A stretch of 64,000 nt of DNA from NCBI RefSeq assembly GCF_001428125.1, contig NZ_LMSM01000001.1:249306-313305 (forward strand). The letters run 5' to 3'. Positions 9,070 to 17,274 of this stretch are shown here, one piece after another (position 1 is the stretch's first letter; each line of letters starts with the position of its first letter). Below the pieces are notes generated by a model. That model worked only from the letters and a program-made list of their open reading frames with translations, was not told the origin of the DNA and did no database searches. The stretch comes from Nocardioides sp. Soil774. GTDB taxonomy: Bacteria > Actinomycetota > Actinomycetes > Propionibacteriales > Nocardioidaceae. The position numbers and the translations under genes were made by a program.

Positions 9070-9288
9070 TCAGCGGGCAGTGCCGGGCGGGATGTCGTCG
9101 TTCTTGCCGTCGAGGGAGTCGAGCGCGTCGCGGGCCTTGCCGGTGGCCTTGCCGATCTTGTCGGCGTGCTTGCCGCCGGTCTTCTCGTTGACCACGGCGC
9201 CGGCCTTGTCGATGCCCTGGGCGATCTTGTCGCCGTGGTCGTCGACCGCCTTGGTGAGCTTGTCCTTGGCCTTGTCCAGGAAACCCAT
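9070..9288 (-). CDS. MT0933-like antitoxin family protein
   Basis: 72 aa (MGFLDKAKDKLTKAVDDHGD ... NEKTGGKHADKIGKATGKA). Matches the small Lys/Asp-rich helical family annotated from Mycobacterium MT0933/Rv0909 as antitoxin-like. No toxin candidate lies beside it: its neighbours are a Nudix gene and miaA. It may therefore have a general stress role rather than belong to a toxin-antitoxin pair. Confidence 0.7.
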   Translation of the reverse strand: MGFLDKAKDKLTKAVDDHGDKIAQGIDKAGAVVNEKTGGKHADKIGKATGKARDALDSLDGKNDDIPPGTAR

Positions 9289-9362
9289 GTGCGCCTCGCT
9301 CGTCCGTGCCCACCCCGGCGGGTGGGCTGATCCGAGCCTAGCCGGGCTGGGAGAATGGCCCC

Positions 9363-10277
9363 ATGACCTCGCCGATCGTCGCCCTCGTCGGCGCGACGGC
9401 GTCGGGCAAGACAGGTCTGAGCCTGGAGGTGGCCGAGCGGCTGGGCGGCGAGGTGGTCAACACCGACGCCATGCAGGTCTACCGCGGCATGGACGTCGGC
9501 ACCGCCAAGCTCCCTGCCACCGAGCGCCGCGGGATCCCGCACCACCTGCTCGACCTGCTCGAGGTGACCGAGCCCGCCACGGTCGCGCTGTTCCAGGAGT
9601 GGGCGCGCGAGGCGATCGCCGACATCCGCGGGCGCGGCGCCGTGCCGGTGCTGGTCGGCGGCTCGGCCCTCTACACCCGCGCGATCGTGGACCGCTTCGA
9701 GTTCCCCGGCACCGACGAGTCGCTGCGTCGCGAGCTCGAGGTCGAGCTCGAGCGCCTCGGCAGCACTGCGCTGCACGCCCGGCTGGCGGGGGTCGACCCC
9801 GACGCCGCCGCGCGGATCGAGCCCGACAACGGCCGCCGCGTCGTGCGCGCGCTCGAGGTGGTCGCGCTCACCGGGCGTCCCTTCAGCGCCTCGCTCCCGC
9901 GCCTGGAGTACGTCGACCCGCTGACCGTCCAGGTCGGCGTCGACATCGACCGGCCGACGCTCGACGAGCGCATCGGCCGCCGGGTCGACGAGATGTTCGC
10001 GGGCGGCCTCGTCGAGGAGGTGGAGGCCCTGCTCGCCCGCGGCCTGGCCGAGGGGCGTACGGCCAACCGGGCGATCGGCTACCGCGAGGTGATGGGCCAC
10101 CTGGCCGGCGACCGCACGCTCGCCGAGGCGATCGAGCAGACGAAGACCGCCACCCGGCGCTTCGCCCGACGGCAGGACTCGTGGTTCCGCAAGGACCCGC
10201 GCGTCGTGTGGGTCGCCCACGACGACCCCGACCGCCTCGGGCAGGCGTTGCGCGCGATCGAGGGCGTCACCGCCTGA
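9363..10277 (+). CDS. miaA: tRNA dimethylallyltransferase MiaA
   Basis: 304 aa. Transfers a dimethylallyl group to N6 of A37 in UNN-reading tRNAs, making the substrate for MiaB. P-loop GATASGKT at residues 10-17, the conserved NTDAMQVYRGMDVGTAK segment, and the C-terminal RRFARRQDSWFRKD motif. Normal family length. Confidence 0.95.
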   Translation: MTSPIVALVGATASGKTGLSLEVAERLGGEVVNTDAMQVYRGMDVGTAKLPATERRGIPHHLLDLLEVTEPATVALFQEWAREAIADIRGRGAVPVLVGGSALYTRAIVDRFEFPGTDESLRRELEVELERLGSTALHARLAGVDPDAAARIEPDNGRRVVRALEVVALTGRPFSASLPRLEYVDPLTVQVGVDIDRPTLDERIGRRVDEMFAGGLVEEVEALLARGLAEGRTANRAIGYREVMGHLAGDRTLAEAIEQTKTATRRFARRQDSWFRKDPRVVWVAHDDPDRLGQALRAIEGVTA

Positions 10278-10345
10278 GCCCGATATCCCCGACGAGCGCA
10301 AGCACGATCAAGATCGGTGTCGGTGGTCGGTGGCACGGTGGGCCG

Positions 10346-10861
10346 ATGGCGACCATCTACTACACCGGCTGCACGCTCGACGGCTTCATCGCGACCGACG
10401 ACCACTCTCTCGACTGGCTGACCTCGCGCGACATCGACGAGGACGGCCCGATGGCCTATCCCGCGTTCAGCGAGCGCACCGGCGCGTGCGTGATGGGCGC
10501 CAACACGTGGCAGTGGATCCTCGACCACGACGAGGACCCGTGGGGTCCGAAGCCGACGTGGGTCGTGACGCACCGCGAGTTCGCCCCCACCCAGCAGGTG
10601 CGCTTCACCGACGACGACGTGCGCGAGGTCCACGCGCAGATGAGCGAGGTCGCGGACGGCAAGGACCTCTGGATCGTGGGCGGTGGCGAGCTGGTCGGCC
10701 AGTTCCACGACGCCGGCCTGCTCGACGAGGTGTGGCTGCAGTACGCGCCCGTCACCCTCGGCAGCGGCGCCCGGGTGCTGCCGCGCCACGTCGAGCTGCG
10801 ACTCGAGGAGGTGGCCCGCAACCGCGACTTCCTGTGCGGTCGGTACTCCGTCGTGCGCTGA
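10346..10861 (+). CDS. Dihydrofolate reductase family protein (RibD C-terminal-like)
   Basis: 171 aa, MATIYYTGCTLDGFIATDDH. The opening strand with SLDGFIA-type motif, the WVVTHR segment, IVGGGELVGQFHDAGLLDE and the C-terminal GSGARVLP are typical of the RibD_C/DHFR-like family of NADPH-dependent reductases. These are distinct from true folate-pathway DHFR, and the natural substrate is unknown. Start chosen at the first residue aligning with the family. Confidence 0.85.
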   Translation: MATIYYTGCTLDGFIATDDHSLDWLTSRDIDEDGPMAYPAFSERTGACVMGANTWQWILDHDEDPWGPKPTWVVTHREFAPTQQVRFTDDDVREVHAQMSEVADGKDLWIVGGGELVGQFHDAGLLDEVWLQYAPVTLGSGARVLPRHVELRLEEVARNRDFLCGRYSVVR

Positions 10862-10943
10862 TGCGCGTCCCCTCCCCGGGGGCGTGGACACGGCCCGTCG
10901 GCTGGGGGCAGGGTGGAGGTCCGTCTCTCGGAAGGCCCCTCCC

Positions 10944-12809
10944 ATGCCCCACCTCACCTCCCGGCGGCTCGCATCCGTCGTCCCGGCCACGTGCGGCCTC
11001 GCCCTCGCCGCCGGACTCCTCGTCGCGCCCTCGACCGCCCAGGCCGAGGCCCCCTCGGCCGCCGCCGAGCGCGGGCGTCCGACCGCGAAGATCCCCACGG
11101 CCGTGGGCAAGGGCGGGGCGATCAGCACCGTCGACCCGGAGGCCAGCGCCGCCGGGCTCAAGGTCCTGCGCCACGGCGGCAACGCCGTCGACGCCGCGGT
11201 CGCCGCCGCGGCCACGCTCGGCGTGACCGAGCCCTACAGCGCCGGCATCGGCGGCGGCGGCTACTTCGTCTACTACGACGCCAGGACCGGAAAGGTGCGC
11301 ACCATCGACGGCCGCGAGACCGCTCCCCGCACGATGCCCCAGGACGCGTTCATCGACCCGGCCACCGGCAAGCCCTACCCCTTCACCCCGGACCTCGTCA
11401 CGAGCGGCGTCTCGGTCGGCACGCCCGGCACCGCGGCGACGTGGGACCGCGCGCTCGCCAAGTGGGGCACGCTCTCGCTCGGCGAGGCCCTCCAGCCCGC
11501 CATCGACGTGGCGACCCGCGGCTTCGTCGTCGACGAGACCTTCCGCCAGCAGACCCTCGACAACGAGGTGCGGTTCCGCGCGTTCAAGGCCACCCGCAAG
11601 CTGTTCCTGCGCGGCGGTGACGCCCCGGCGGTCGGAAGCGTGTTCCGCAACCCCCAGCTGGCCCGGACCTACACCCGGTTGGGCAGCAGGGGCCTCCCGT
11701 ACTTCTACCGCGGCAAGCTCGCCGCCCTCATCGCCGACGTGGTGCGCCACCCGCGCACGACCAGCACCACTACGCTCCCCGTGCCGCCCGGCCACCTGAC
11801 CCGCAAGGACCTGCGCACCTACTCCGTGCGCGACCAGAGGGCCACGAAGATCCACTACCGCGGCTACACCGTCCACGGCATGGCGCCGTCGTCGTCCGGC
11901 GGCACCACGGTGGGCGAGGCGCTCAACATCCTCGAGCGCTACCCGCTCGGCACGGTCGGCACGACAGCAGCGCTCCACCACTACCTCGAGGCCAGCGCGC
12001 TGGCCTTCGCCGACCGCGGCACGTACGTCGGCGACCCCGCCTACGTCGACGTGCCGACGCGCGACCTGCTCAGCGACACCTTCGCCGCGGAGCGCGCCTG
12101 CCGGATCGACCCGACCAAGGCGATGCCGAAGCCGACCGCGGCCGGCGACGTCACGTCGTACGACGGTGTGTGCTCGACCGCGACCGCGACCGCGAAGGCC
12201 GACGCCGACGCGGACACCGAGAACATCTCCACCACCAACCTGACGGTCGCCGACAAGTGGGGCAACGTCGTGGAGTACACCCTCACCATCGAGCAGACCG
12301 GCGGATCCGGCCAGGTCGTGCCGCGCCACGGCTTCCTGCTCAACAACGAGCTCACCGACTTCTCCACCACCTACGTCGAGACCGACCCCAACCGGATCCA
12401 GCCGGGCAAGCGTCCGCGCAGCTCGATGTCGCCGACGATCGTGCTCAAGCACGGCAAGCCGTTCCTGGCGCTCGGCTCCCCGGGAGGCTCGACCATCATC
12501 ACGACCGTGCTGCAGATGATCGTCAACCGCATCGACCTCGGGATGGACGTCGAGCAGGCGATCGCCGCACCTCGTGCCACCCAGCGCAACACGGCCAGCA
12601 CGACCGCCGAGCCGGAGTTCATCACGGCCTACGGCCCGGCCCTCACGGCGCTCGGCCACAAGCTCGTCCCCGCCGGGGACGCGTTCACCAGCGCGGCCGA
12701 GATCGGTGCCGCGACCGCCATCGAGTTCGGCCGAGGCGGCCTGCTCACCGCCGTGTCGGAGCCCACGCGACGTGGTGGGGGCGCGGCCCGCGTCGTCGAC
12801 AAGCGGTAG
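10944..12809 (+). CDS. ggt: Gamma-glutamyltransferase (exported)
   Basis: 621 aa. A signal peptide (residues 1-32, ending AQAEA) exports the proenzyme. The N-terminal GGNAVDAAVAAAATLGV and the C-terminal GSPGGSTIITTVLQM are family hallmarks. Autocatalytic cleavage should occur before Thr430 in the TTNLTVAD segment; many family members have TTH here. The enzyme hydrolyses or transfers the gamma-glutamyl group of glutathione-like peptides or poly-gamma-glutamate. Start preceded by GGAAGG. Confidence 0.92.
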   Translation: MPHLTSRRLASVVPATCGLALAAGLLVAPSTAQAEAPSAAAERGRPTAKIPTAVGKGGAISTVDPEASAAGLKVLRHGGNAVDAAVAAAATLGVTEPYSAGIGGGGYFVYYDARTGKVRTIDGRETAPRTMPQDAFIDPATGKPYPFTPDLVTSGVSVGTPGTAATWDRALAKWGTLSLGEALQPAIDVATRGFVVDETFRQQTLDNEVRFRAFKATRKLFLRGGDAPAVGSVFRNPQLARTYTRLGSRGLPYFYRGKLAALIADVVRHPRTTSTTTLPVPPGHLTRKDLRTYSVRDQRATKIHYRGYTVHGMAPSSSGGTTVGEALNILERYPLGTVGTTAALHHYLEASALAFADRGTYVGDPAYVDVPTRDLLSDTFAAERACRIDPTKAMPKPTAAGDVTSYDGVCSTATATAKADADADTENISTTNLTVADKWGNVVEYTLTIEQTGGSGQVVPRHGFLLNNELTDFSTTYVETDPNRIQPGKRPRSSMSPTIVLKHGKPFLALGSPGGSTIITTVLQMIVNRIDLGMDVEQAIAAPRATQRNTASTTAEPEFITAYGPALTALGHKLVPAGDAFTSAAEIGAATAIEFGRGGLLTAVSEPTRRGGGAARVVDKR

Positions 12810-12836
12810 CCCGGGAGTCCCTGCCACACTGGAGCC

Positions 12837-13622
12837 GTGAGCTACCCCTTCCTCAAGGGCCACGGCACCGAGAACGACTTCGTCGTCCTGCCCGACCCGG
12901 ACGGCACGGTCCACGGCGACCTCACCCCCGAGCGGGTGCAGGCGCTGTGCGACCGCCGTTCGGGCATCGGCGCCGACGGCGTGCTGCGCGCCGTGCGGGA
13001 GGACGACGGCTGGTTCATGGACTACCGCAACTCCGACGGGTCGGTCAGCGAGATGTGCGGCAACGGCGTCCGCGTCTTCGCCCGCTACCTCCACCACCGC
13101 GAGGGCGAGTCGTTCCCGATGCGCATCCGCACGCGCGACGGGGTCAAGACGGTGGAGCAGTCCGGCGCCGAGCTGACCGTCGACATGGGTGCCCCGCAGG
13201 TGCTCGAGGAGACGTCGGTGTCGATCGGCGGGCGCACCTGGCCGGCACGTCACGTGTCGATGGGCAACCCCCACGCGGTCGCGTTCGTCGACAACCTCGC
13301 CGAGCCCGGCGCGCTGCTCGAGGAGCCTGAGCACGACGACGCGATCTACCCCGACGGGGTCAACGTCGAGTTCGTCGTACGCCGCGGCGAGCACCACGTC
13401 GCGATGCGCGTGCACGAGCGCGGGGCCGGCGAGACCCGCTCCTGCGGCACCGGCGCGTGCGCGGCGGCGGTGGTCACGGCGCTCGGCGACGACGCCCCCC
13501 GCGGGACGGCGTACCGCGTCGACGTGCCCGGCGGGACGCTCACCGTCGTGTGGACCGAGGACGACCGCGTGCTGATGACCGGGCCGGCCGTGCTGGTCGC
13601 GGAGGGCACGACCGACCTCTGA
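12837..13622 (+). CDS. dapF: Diaminopimelate epimerase DapF
   Basis: 261 aa, GTG start. Converts LL- to meso-diaminopimelate for peptidoglycan and lysine. The two catalytic Cys are Cys74 (MCGNGVRVF) and Cys203 (SCGTGACA), in the two mirror-image halves. Lies downstream of miaA with two genes intervening; miaA-dapF-hflX proximity is common in actinobacteria. Confidence 0.95.
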   Translation: MSYPFLKGHGTENDFVVLPDPDGTVHGDLTPERVQALCDRRSGIGADGVLRAVREDDGWFMDYRNSDGSVSEMCGNGVRVFARYLHHREGESFPMRIRTRDGVKTVEQSGAELTVDMGAPQVLEETSVSIGGRTWPARHVSMGNPHAVAFVDNLAEPGALLEEPEHDDAIYPDGVNVEFVVRRGEHHVAMRVHERGAGETRSCGTGACAAAVVTALGDDAPRGTAYRVDVPGGTLTVVWTEDDRVLMTGPAVLVAEGTTDL

Positions 13623-13646
13623 GCGCGACGTCCTAGGATCCGGGCC

Positions 13647-14423
13647 ATGGACATCACCGGATCCTCTGCCATCGTCACCGGGGGCGCCAGCGGCATCGGC
13701 GCCGCGGTCGCCCGCGCCCTCGCAGCGAAGGGTGCGATCGTCGTCGTCGCCGACATCGACGCCGAGAAGGGCGAGGCGCTGGCCGCCGAGATCGGCGGCG
13801 TCTTCGCCTCCGTCGACGTGACGAGGACCGAGCAGGTCGCCGCGGCCGTCGAGGCCGCCGCCGAGATCGCGCCGCTGCGTGCCTGCGTAAACTCCGCCGG
13901 CATCGGCTGGGCCCAGCGCACCATCGGGCGCGACGGGCTGCTGGAGTCGGCCCACGACCTCGGCGCGTTCCGCAAGGTCGTCGAGATCAACCTCATCGGC
14001 ACCTTCGACATGACCCGCCAGGCCGCCACCGTGATGAGCCGCAACGAGCCCGACGCCGACGGCCAGCGCGGCGCGATCGTCAACCTCGCCTCCGTCGCCG
14101 CCTTCGACGGCCAGATCGGCCAGGCGTCCTACTCCGCCTCCAAGGGCGGTGTGGTCGGCATGACCCTGCCCGTCGCGCGCGACCTGTCCGCGGCCGGCAT
14201 CCGGCTCAACACCGTCGCGCCGGGCCTCATCGACACCCCGATCTACGACGCCTTCCCGAACCCCGAGGAGTTCAAGGCCAACCTCGGCCAGAACGTGCTG
14301 TTCCCCAAGCGCCTCGGCCGCGCCGACGAGCTGGCGAGCATGGTCGTGGAGTGCCTCACCAACTCCTACATGAACGGCGAGACGATCCGCGTCGACGGCG
14401 GCATCCGGATGCCTCCCAAGTGA
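13647..14423 (+). CDS. Short-chain dehydrogenase (3-hydroxyacyl-CoA dehydrogenase-like)
   Basis: 258 aa classical SDR. The cofactor motif is TGGASGIG and the Asp in VVADID favours NAD+. Active site Ser in LASVAAFDG and YSASKGG (Tyr-x3-Lys). The C-terminus NGETIRVDGGIRM is complete. Closest in pattern to the HSD17B10/type II 3-hydroxyacyl-CoA dehydrogenase group, so a role in fatty-acid or branched-chain catabolism is plausible. TAGGAT at 13634-13639 lies 7 nt before the ATG, suggesting a leaderless mRNA. Confidence 0.85.
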   Translation: MDITGSSAIVTGGASGIGAAVARALAAKGAIVVVADIDAEKGEALAAEIGGVFASVDVTRTEQVAAAVEAAAEIAPLRACVNSAGIGWAQRTIGRDGLLESAHDLGAFRKVVEINLIGTFDMTRQAATVMSRNEPDADGQRGAIVNLASVAAFDGQIGQASYSASKGGVVGMTLPVARDLSAAGIRLNTVAPGLIDTPIYDAFPNPEEFKANLGQNVLFPKRLGRADELASMVVECLTNSYMNGETIRVDGGIRMPPK

Positions 14424-14459
14424 CGTTTGGCAGCGCCGCAGCCGGGTAGGACCCGGCGC

Positions 14460-15539
14460 ATGGGGGACACACGGGGGATCGGTTCGTACGTCGTCGCGCT
14501 GCTGGCGCTCGCGTCCGGGGTGGTGGCCGTCGTGGCGACCGGAGGACCGGCTGCGGCCGCGTCCGTGCCGTGTGTCCAGACCTTCAGCCAGGACTGGACG
14601 AGGGGCATGATGCCCCCCGGCAGCGGCGCCTCGTTCGACGTCCAGGTGCCCGTCGGCGCCTCCACGCCCGACTGGGCGCGGGTCGCTGACGTGAACGTGT
14701 TCATCGAGCTCGGGTCCGCGCCGCAGATGCTCGAGCTCGACGTGCACCATGGCGTCACCGGAACCACACGCATGGCGATCTTCGACGAGCGGGTCTTCGG
14801 ACGCGTCGCCCTCGAGTTCGACGACTCGGCCGGCCCGCGTGACCCGTTCCAGCTGCAAGGTCCGGTCCGTCCCGAGGAGCCGCTGTCGCGCTACGTCGGC
14901 GACGTCCTCAACACGACCGGCAGGGCGTCGTGGCAGGTCGTCGTGCTCAACCCGCCGGGCTCGTCGGGGGCGGTGACACCGCAGCGGGCGACGTTCACCT
15001 TCACCCTCGCCGACTGCGACTCCGACGGCGACGGGGTGCTGGAGAGCGTCGACAACTGCCCCTCCGTCGCCAACGCCGACCAGACCGACTGGGACGGCGA
15101 CCGGGTCGGCAACGCGTGCGACACCACCCCGGGGACGGCGCCGGTGACGCCCACGCCCACGCCCGCCCCCACGCCCGCCCCCACCCCCACGCCGACCCCG
15201 ACCCCGACCGGCACACAACCTCCCACCACCCCATCCGGCTGCACCGGATCCTGCGCCTACCCGCGCAGCGTCGAGCTGCGCCACCGCGCCGCGCGCCACC
15301 GCCTCACGGGCTCGGTCACCTCGGTCGCCGACGGGTGCCGGCGCACGGTCCCGGTGACGATCTGGCGCCAGCGCAAGGGCAACGACCACAAGATCCTCGT
15401 GCTCACCACCAAGGCCTCCGGCGCGTTCGCGACGAAGGCCCCGCGGCGGCCCGGGCGCTACTACGCGACGGTCGGCTCGGTCGCCGAGCCCCTCTGTGGC
15501 ACCGACCGCTCCCGCGCCGTGCGCATCCGGCGCCGCTGA
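14460..15539 (+). CDS. Secreted protein with thrombospondin type 3-like calcium-binding repeat
   Basis: 359 aa. Signal peptide (residues 1-36, ending AAAAS). Residues about 40-185 form a beta-rich domain reminiscent of the proprotein-convertase P-domain. Then comes a thrombospondin type 3-like unit with DSDGDGVLESVDNCP and a second Asp-rich loop ending ACD, which bind Ca2+. A Pro/Thr linker (PTPAPTPAPTPTPT) leads to a C-terminal beta domain with two Cys pairs. No catalytic residues seen. A start 33 nt upstream is possible but would precede the signal peptide. Confidence 0.7.
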   Translation: MGDTRGIGSYVVALLALASGVVAVVATGGPAAAASVPCVQTFSQDWTRGMMPPGSGASFDVQVPVGASTPDWARVADVNVFIELGSAPQMLELDVHHGVTGTTRMAIFDERVFGRVALEFDDSAGPRDPFQLQGPVRPEEPLSRYVGDVLNTTGRASWQVVVLNPPGSSGAVTPQRATFTFTLADCDSDGDGVLESVDNCPSVANADQTDWDGDRVGNACDTTPGTAPVTPTPTPAPTPAPTPTPTPTPTGTQPPTTPSGCTGSCAYPRSVELRHRAARHRLTGSVTSVADGCRRTVPVTIWRQRKGNDHKILVLTTKASGAFATKAPRRPGRYYATVGSVAEPLCGTDRSRAVRIRRR

Positions 15540-15602
15540 GCGGGGAGCATCCGGGCAAAGTGGTTCGCGCAGGGTGGCGCGGCGACCTACCCTTGACGGC
15601 AT

Positions 15603-17171
15603 ATGACGAACGCACCTGACTACCCGACCTCCGACTTCACCCTCCGCGACGCGCTCGACGCGACCCGCGGGTGGGACGACGAGGTCATCGAGCTCGACGG
15701 CGACCTCGACACCGACGACTCCGCGACCGACGCGGACGACGGCTTCGAGTCCGGCTACGCCGACGACGAGTCGTACGACGACTGGGACGACGCCGACCCC
15801 GAGGAGCTCACCGTCGGCGCCCAGGAGCTGGCCGAGCGCCACGCCCTGCGCCGCGTGGCGAGCCTGCGCACCGAGCTCGAGGACATCACCGAGGTCGAGT
15901 ACCGCCAGCTCCGGCTGGAGAAGGTGGTGCTGGTCGGCGTGTGGACCGGCGGCACCGTCACCGACGCCGAGAACTCGATGGCCGAGCTCGCCGCGCTCGC
16001 CGAGACCGCCGGCTCCGAGGTGCTCGAAGCCGTCTTCCAGCGCCGCCAGTCACCCGACCCGGCGACCTTCATCGGTCGCGGCAAGGTCGAGGCGATCCGC
16101 GAGATCGTGCAGGCGACCGGCGCCGACACCGTCATCTGCGACGGCGAGCTGGCGCCCAGCCAGCTGCGCAACCTCGAGGACAAGATCAAGGTCAAGGTCG
16201 TCGACCGCACCGCGCTGATCCTCGACATCTTCGCCCAGCACGCGAAGTCCAAGGAGGGCCAGGCCCAGGTCGAGCTCGCCCAGCTGCAGTACATGAAGCA
16301 GCGCCTGCGCGGATGGGGCGGCAACCTGTCGCGCCAGGCCGGTGGACGCGCCGCCGGCGGTGACGGCATCGGTGGCCGCGGCCCCGGTGAGACCAAGATC
16401 GAGACCGACCGGCGCCGCATCAACACCAAGATCGCCAAGCTGCGCCGCGAGCTCAAGGAGATGCGCGGCACCCGCGAGGTCAAGCGCCAGTCGCGCCGCC
16501 GCAACCACATCCCGAGCGTCGCGATCGCCGGCTACACCAACGCCGGCAAGTCCTCGCTCCTCAACCGGCTCACCGACGCCGGCGTGCTCGTCGAGGACGC
16601 GCTCTTCGCGACCCTCGACCCCACCACGCGGCGTACGACGACCAGTGACGGCCGCGTCTACACGATGTCCGACACCGTCGGCTTCGTCCGCCACCTGCCC
16701 CATGGCCTGGTGGAGGCGTTCCGCTCGACGCTGGAGGAGGTCGCCGACTCCGACCTGCTGCTGCACGTCGTGGACGGCTCGCACCCCGACCCCGAGGGCC
16801 AGATCGCCGCGGTCCGCGAGGTGCTGGCCGAGATCGGCGCGACCAAGGTCCCCGAGGTCATCGTCATCAACAAGGCCGACGCCGCCGACCCGCTGGTGAT
16901 CAGCCGGCTGCGCGCGCGTGAGCCGCACAGCGTCGTGGTCAGCGCGAAGACCGGCGAAGGCATCTCCGAGGCGCTCGCGACCATCGAGTCGGAGCTGCCG
17001 CGGCCGCAGGTGGAGTTCGACGTGCTGCTGCCCTACGAGCGCGGCGACCTGGTCAACCGGATCCACCAGGAGGCCGAGATCGGCTCGATGGAGCACACCG
17101 GCGACGGCACGCTGGTGGTCGGTCGGGCCAATGCCGACCTGGCCGGCGAGCTGGCGGCGTACAGTCGCTGA
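15603..17171 (+). CDS. hflX: GTPase HflX (ribosome-splitting factor)
   Basis: 522 aa. An unusually acidic N-terminal extension (first ~80 residues, with DDDSATDADD-type runs) precedes the HflX N-terminal domain. The GTPase domain has G1 GYTNAGKSS, G3 DTVGF and G4 NKAD, with a Gly-rich linker (GGDGIGGRGPGETKIETDRR) before it. HflX rescues or recycles stalled ribosomes under stress. ATG at 15603; a TACCCT box lies just upstream. Confidence 0.95.
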   Translation: MTNAPDYPTSDFTLRDALDATRGWDDEVIELDGDLDTDDSATDADDGFESGYADDESYDDWDDADPEELTVGAQELAERHALRRVASLRTELEDITEVEYRQLRLEKVVLVGVWTGGTVTDAENSMAELAALAETAGSEVLEAVFQRRQSPDPATFIGRGKVEAIREIVQATGADTVICDGELAPSQLRNLEDKIKVKVVDRTALILDIFAQHAKSKEGQAQVELAQLQYMKQRLRGWGGNLSRQAGGRAAGGDGIGGRGPGETKIETDRRRINTKIAKLRRELKEMRGTREVKRQSRRRNHIPSVAIAGYTNAGKSSLLNRLTDAGVLVEDALFATLDPTTRRTTTSDGRVYTMSDTVGFVRHLPHGLVEAFRSTLEEVADSDLLLHVVDGSHPDPEGQIAAVREVLAEIGATKVPEVIVINKADAADPLVISRLRAREPHSVVVSAKTGEGISEALATIESELPRPQVEFDVLLPYERGDLVNRIHQEAEIGSMEHTGDGTLVVGRANADLAGELAAYSR

Positions 17172-17274
17172 CGTTTTGCGTCGCGTGACCGCGGAACCTC
17201 GAGGTCCCGTCGCGCGTTGACGTGTCTTGGGCCCGGATTCGGGCGTCCGGTTCCGGTAAGGGAGTATGTCGCGC

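Noticed and set aside
10752-15842. A minus-strand open frame of about 1,696 codons
   Set aside because: It runs antisense to ggt, dapF, an SDR and further clear genes; long antisense frames are expected at this GC content and its translation is low-complexity Arg/Gly/Val.
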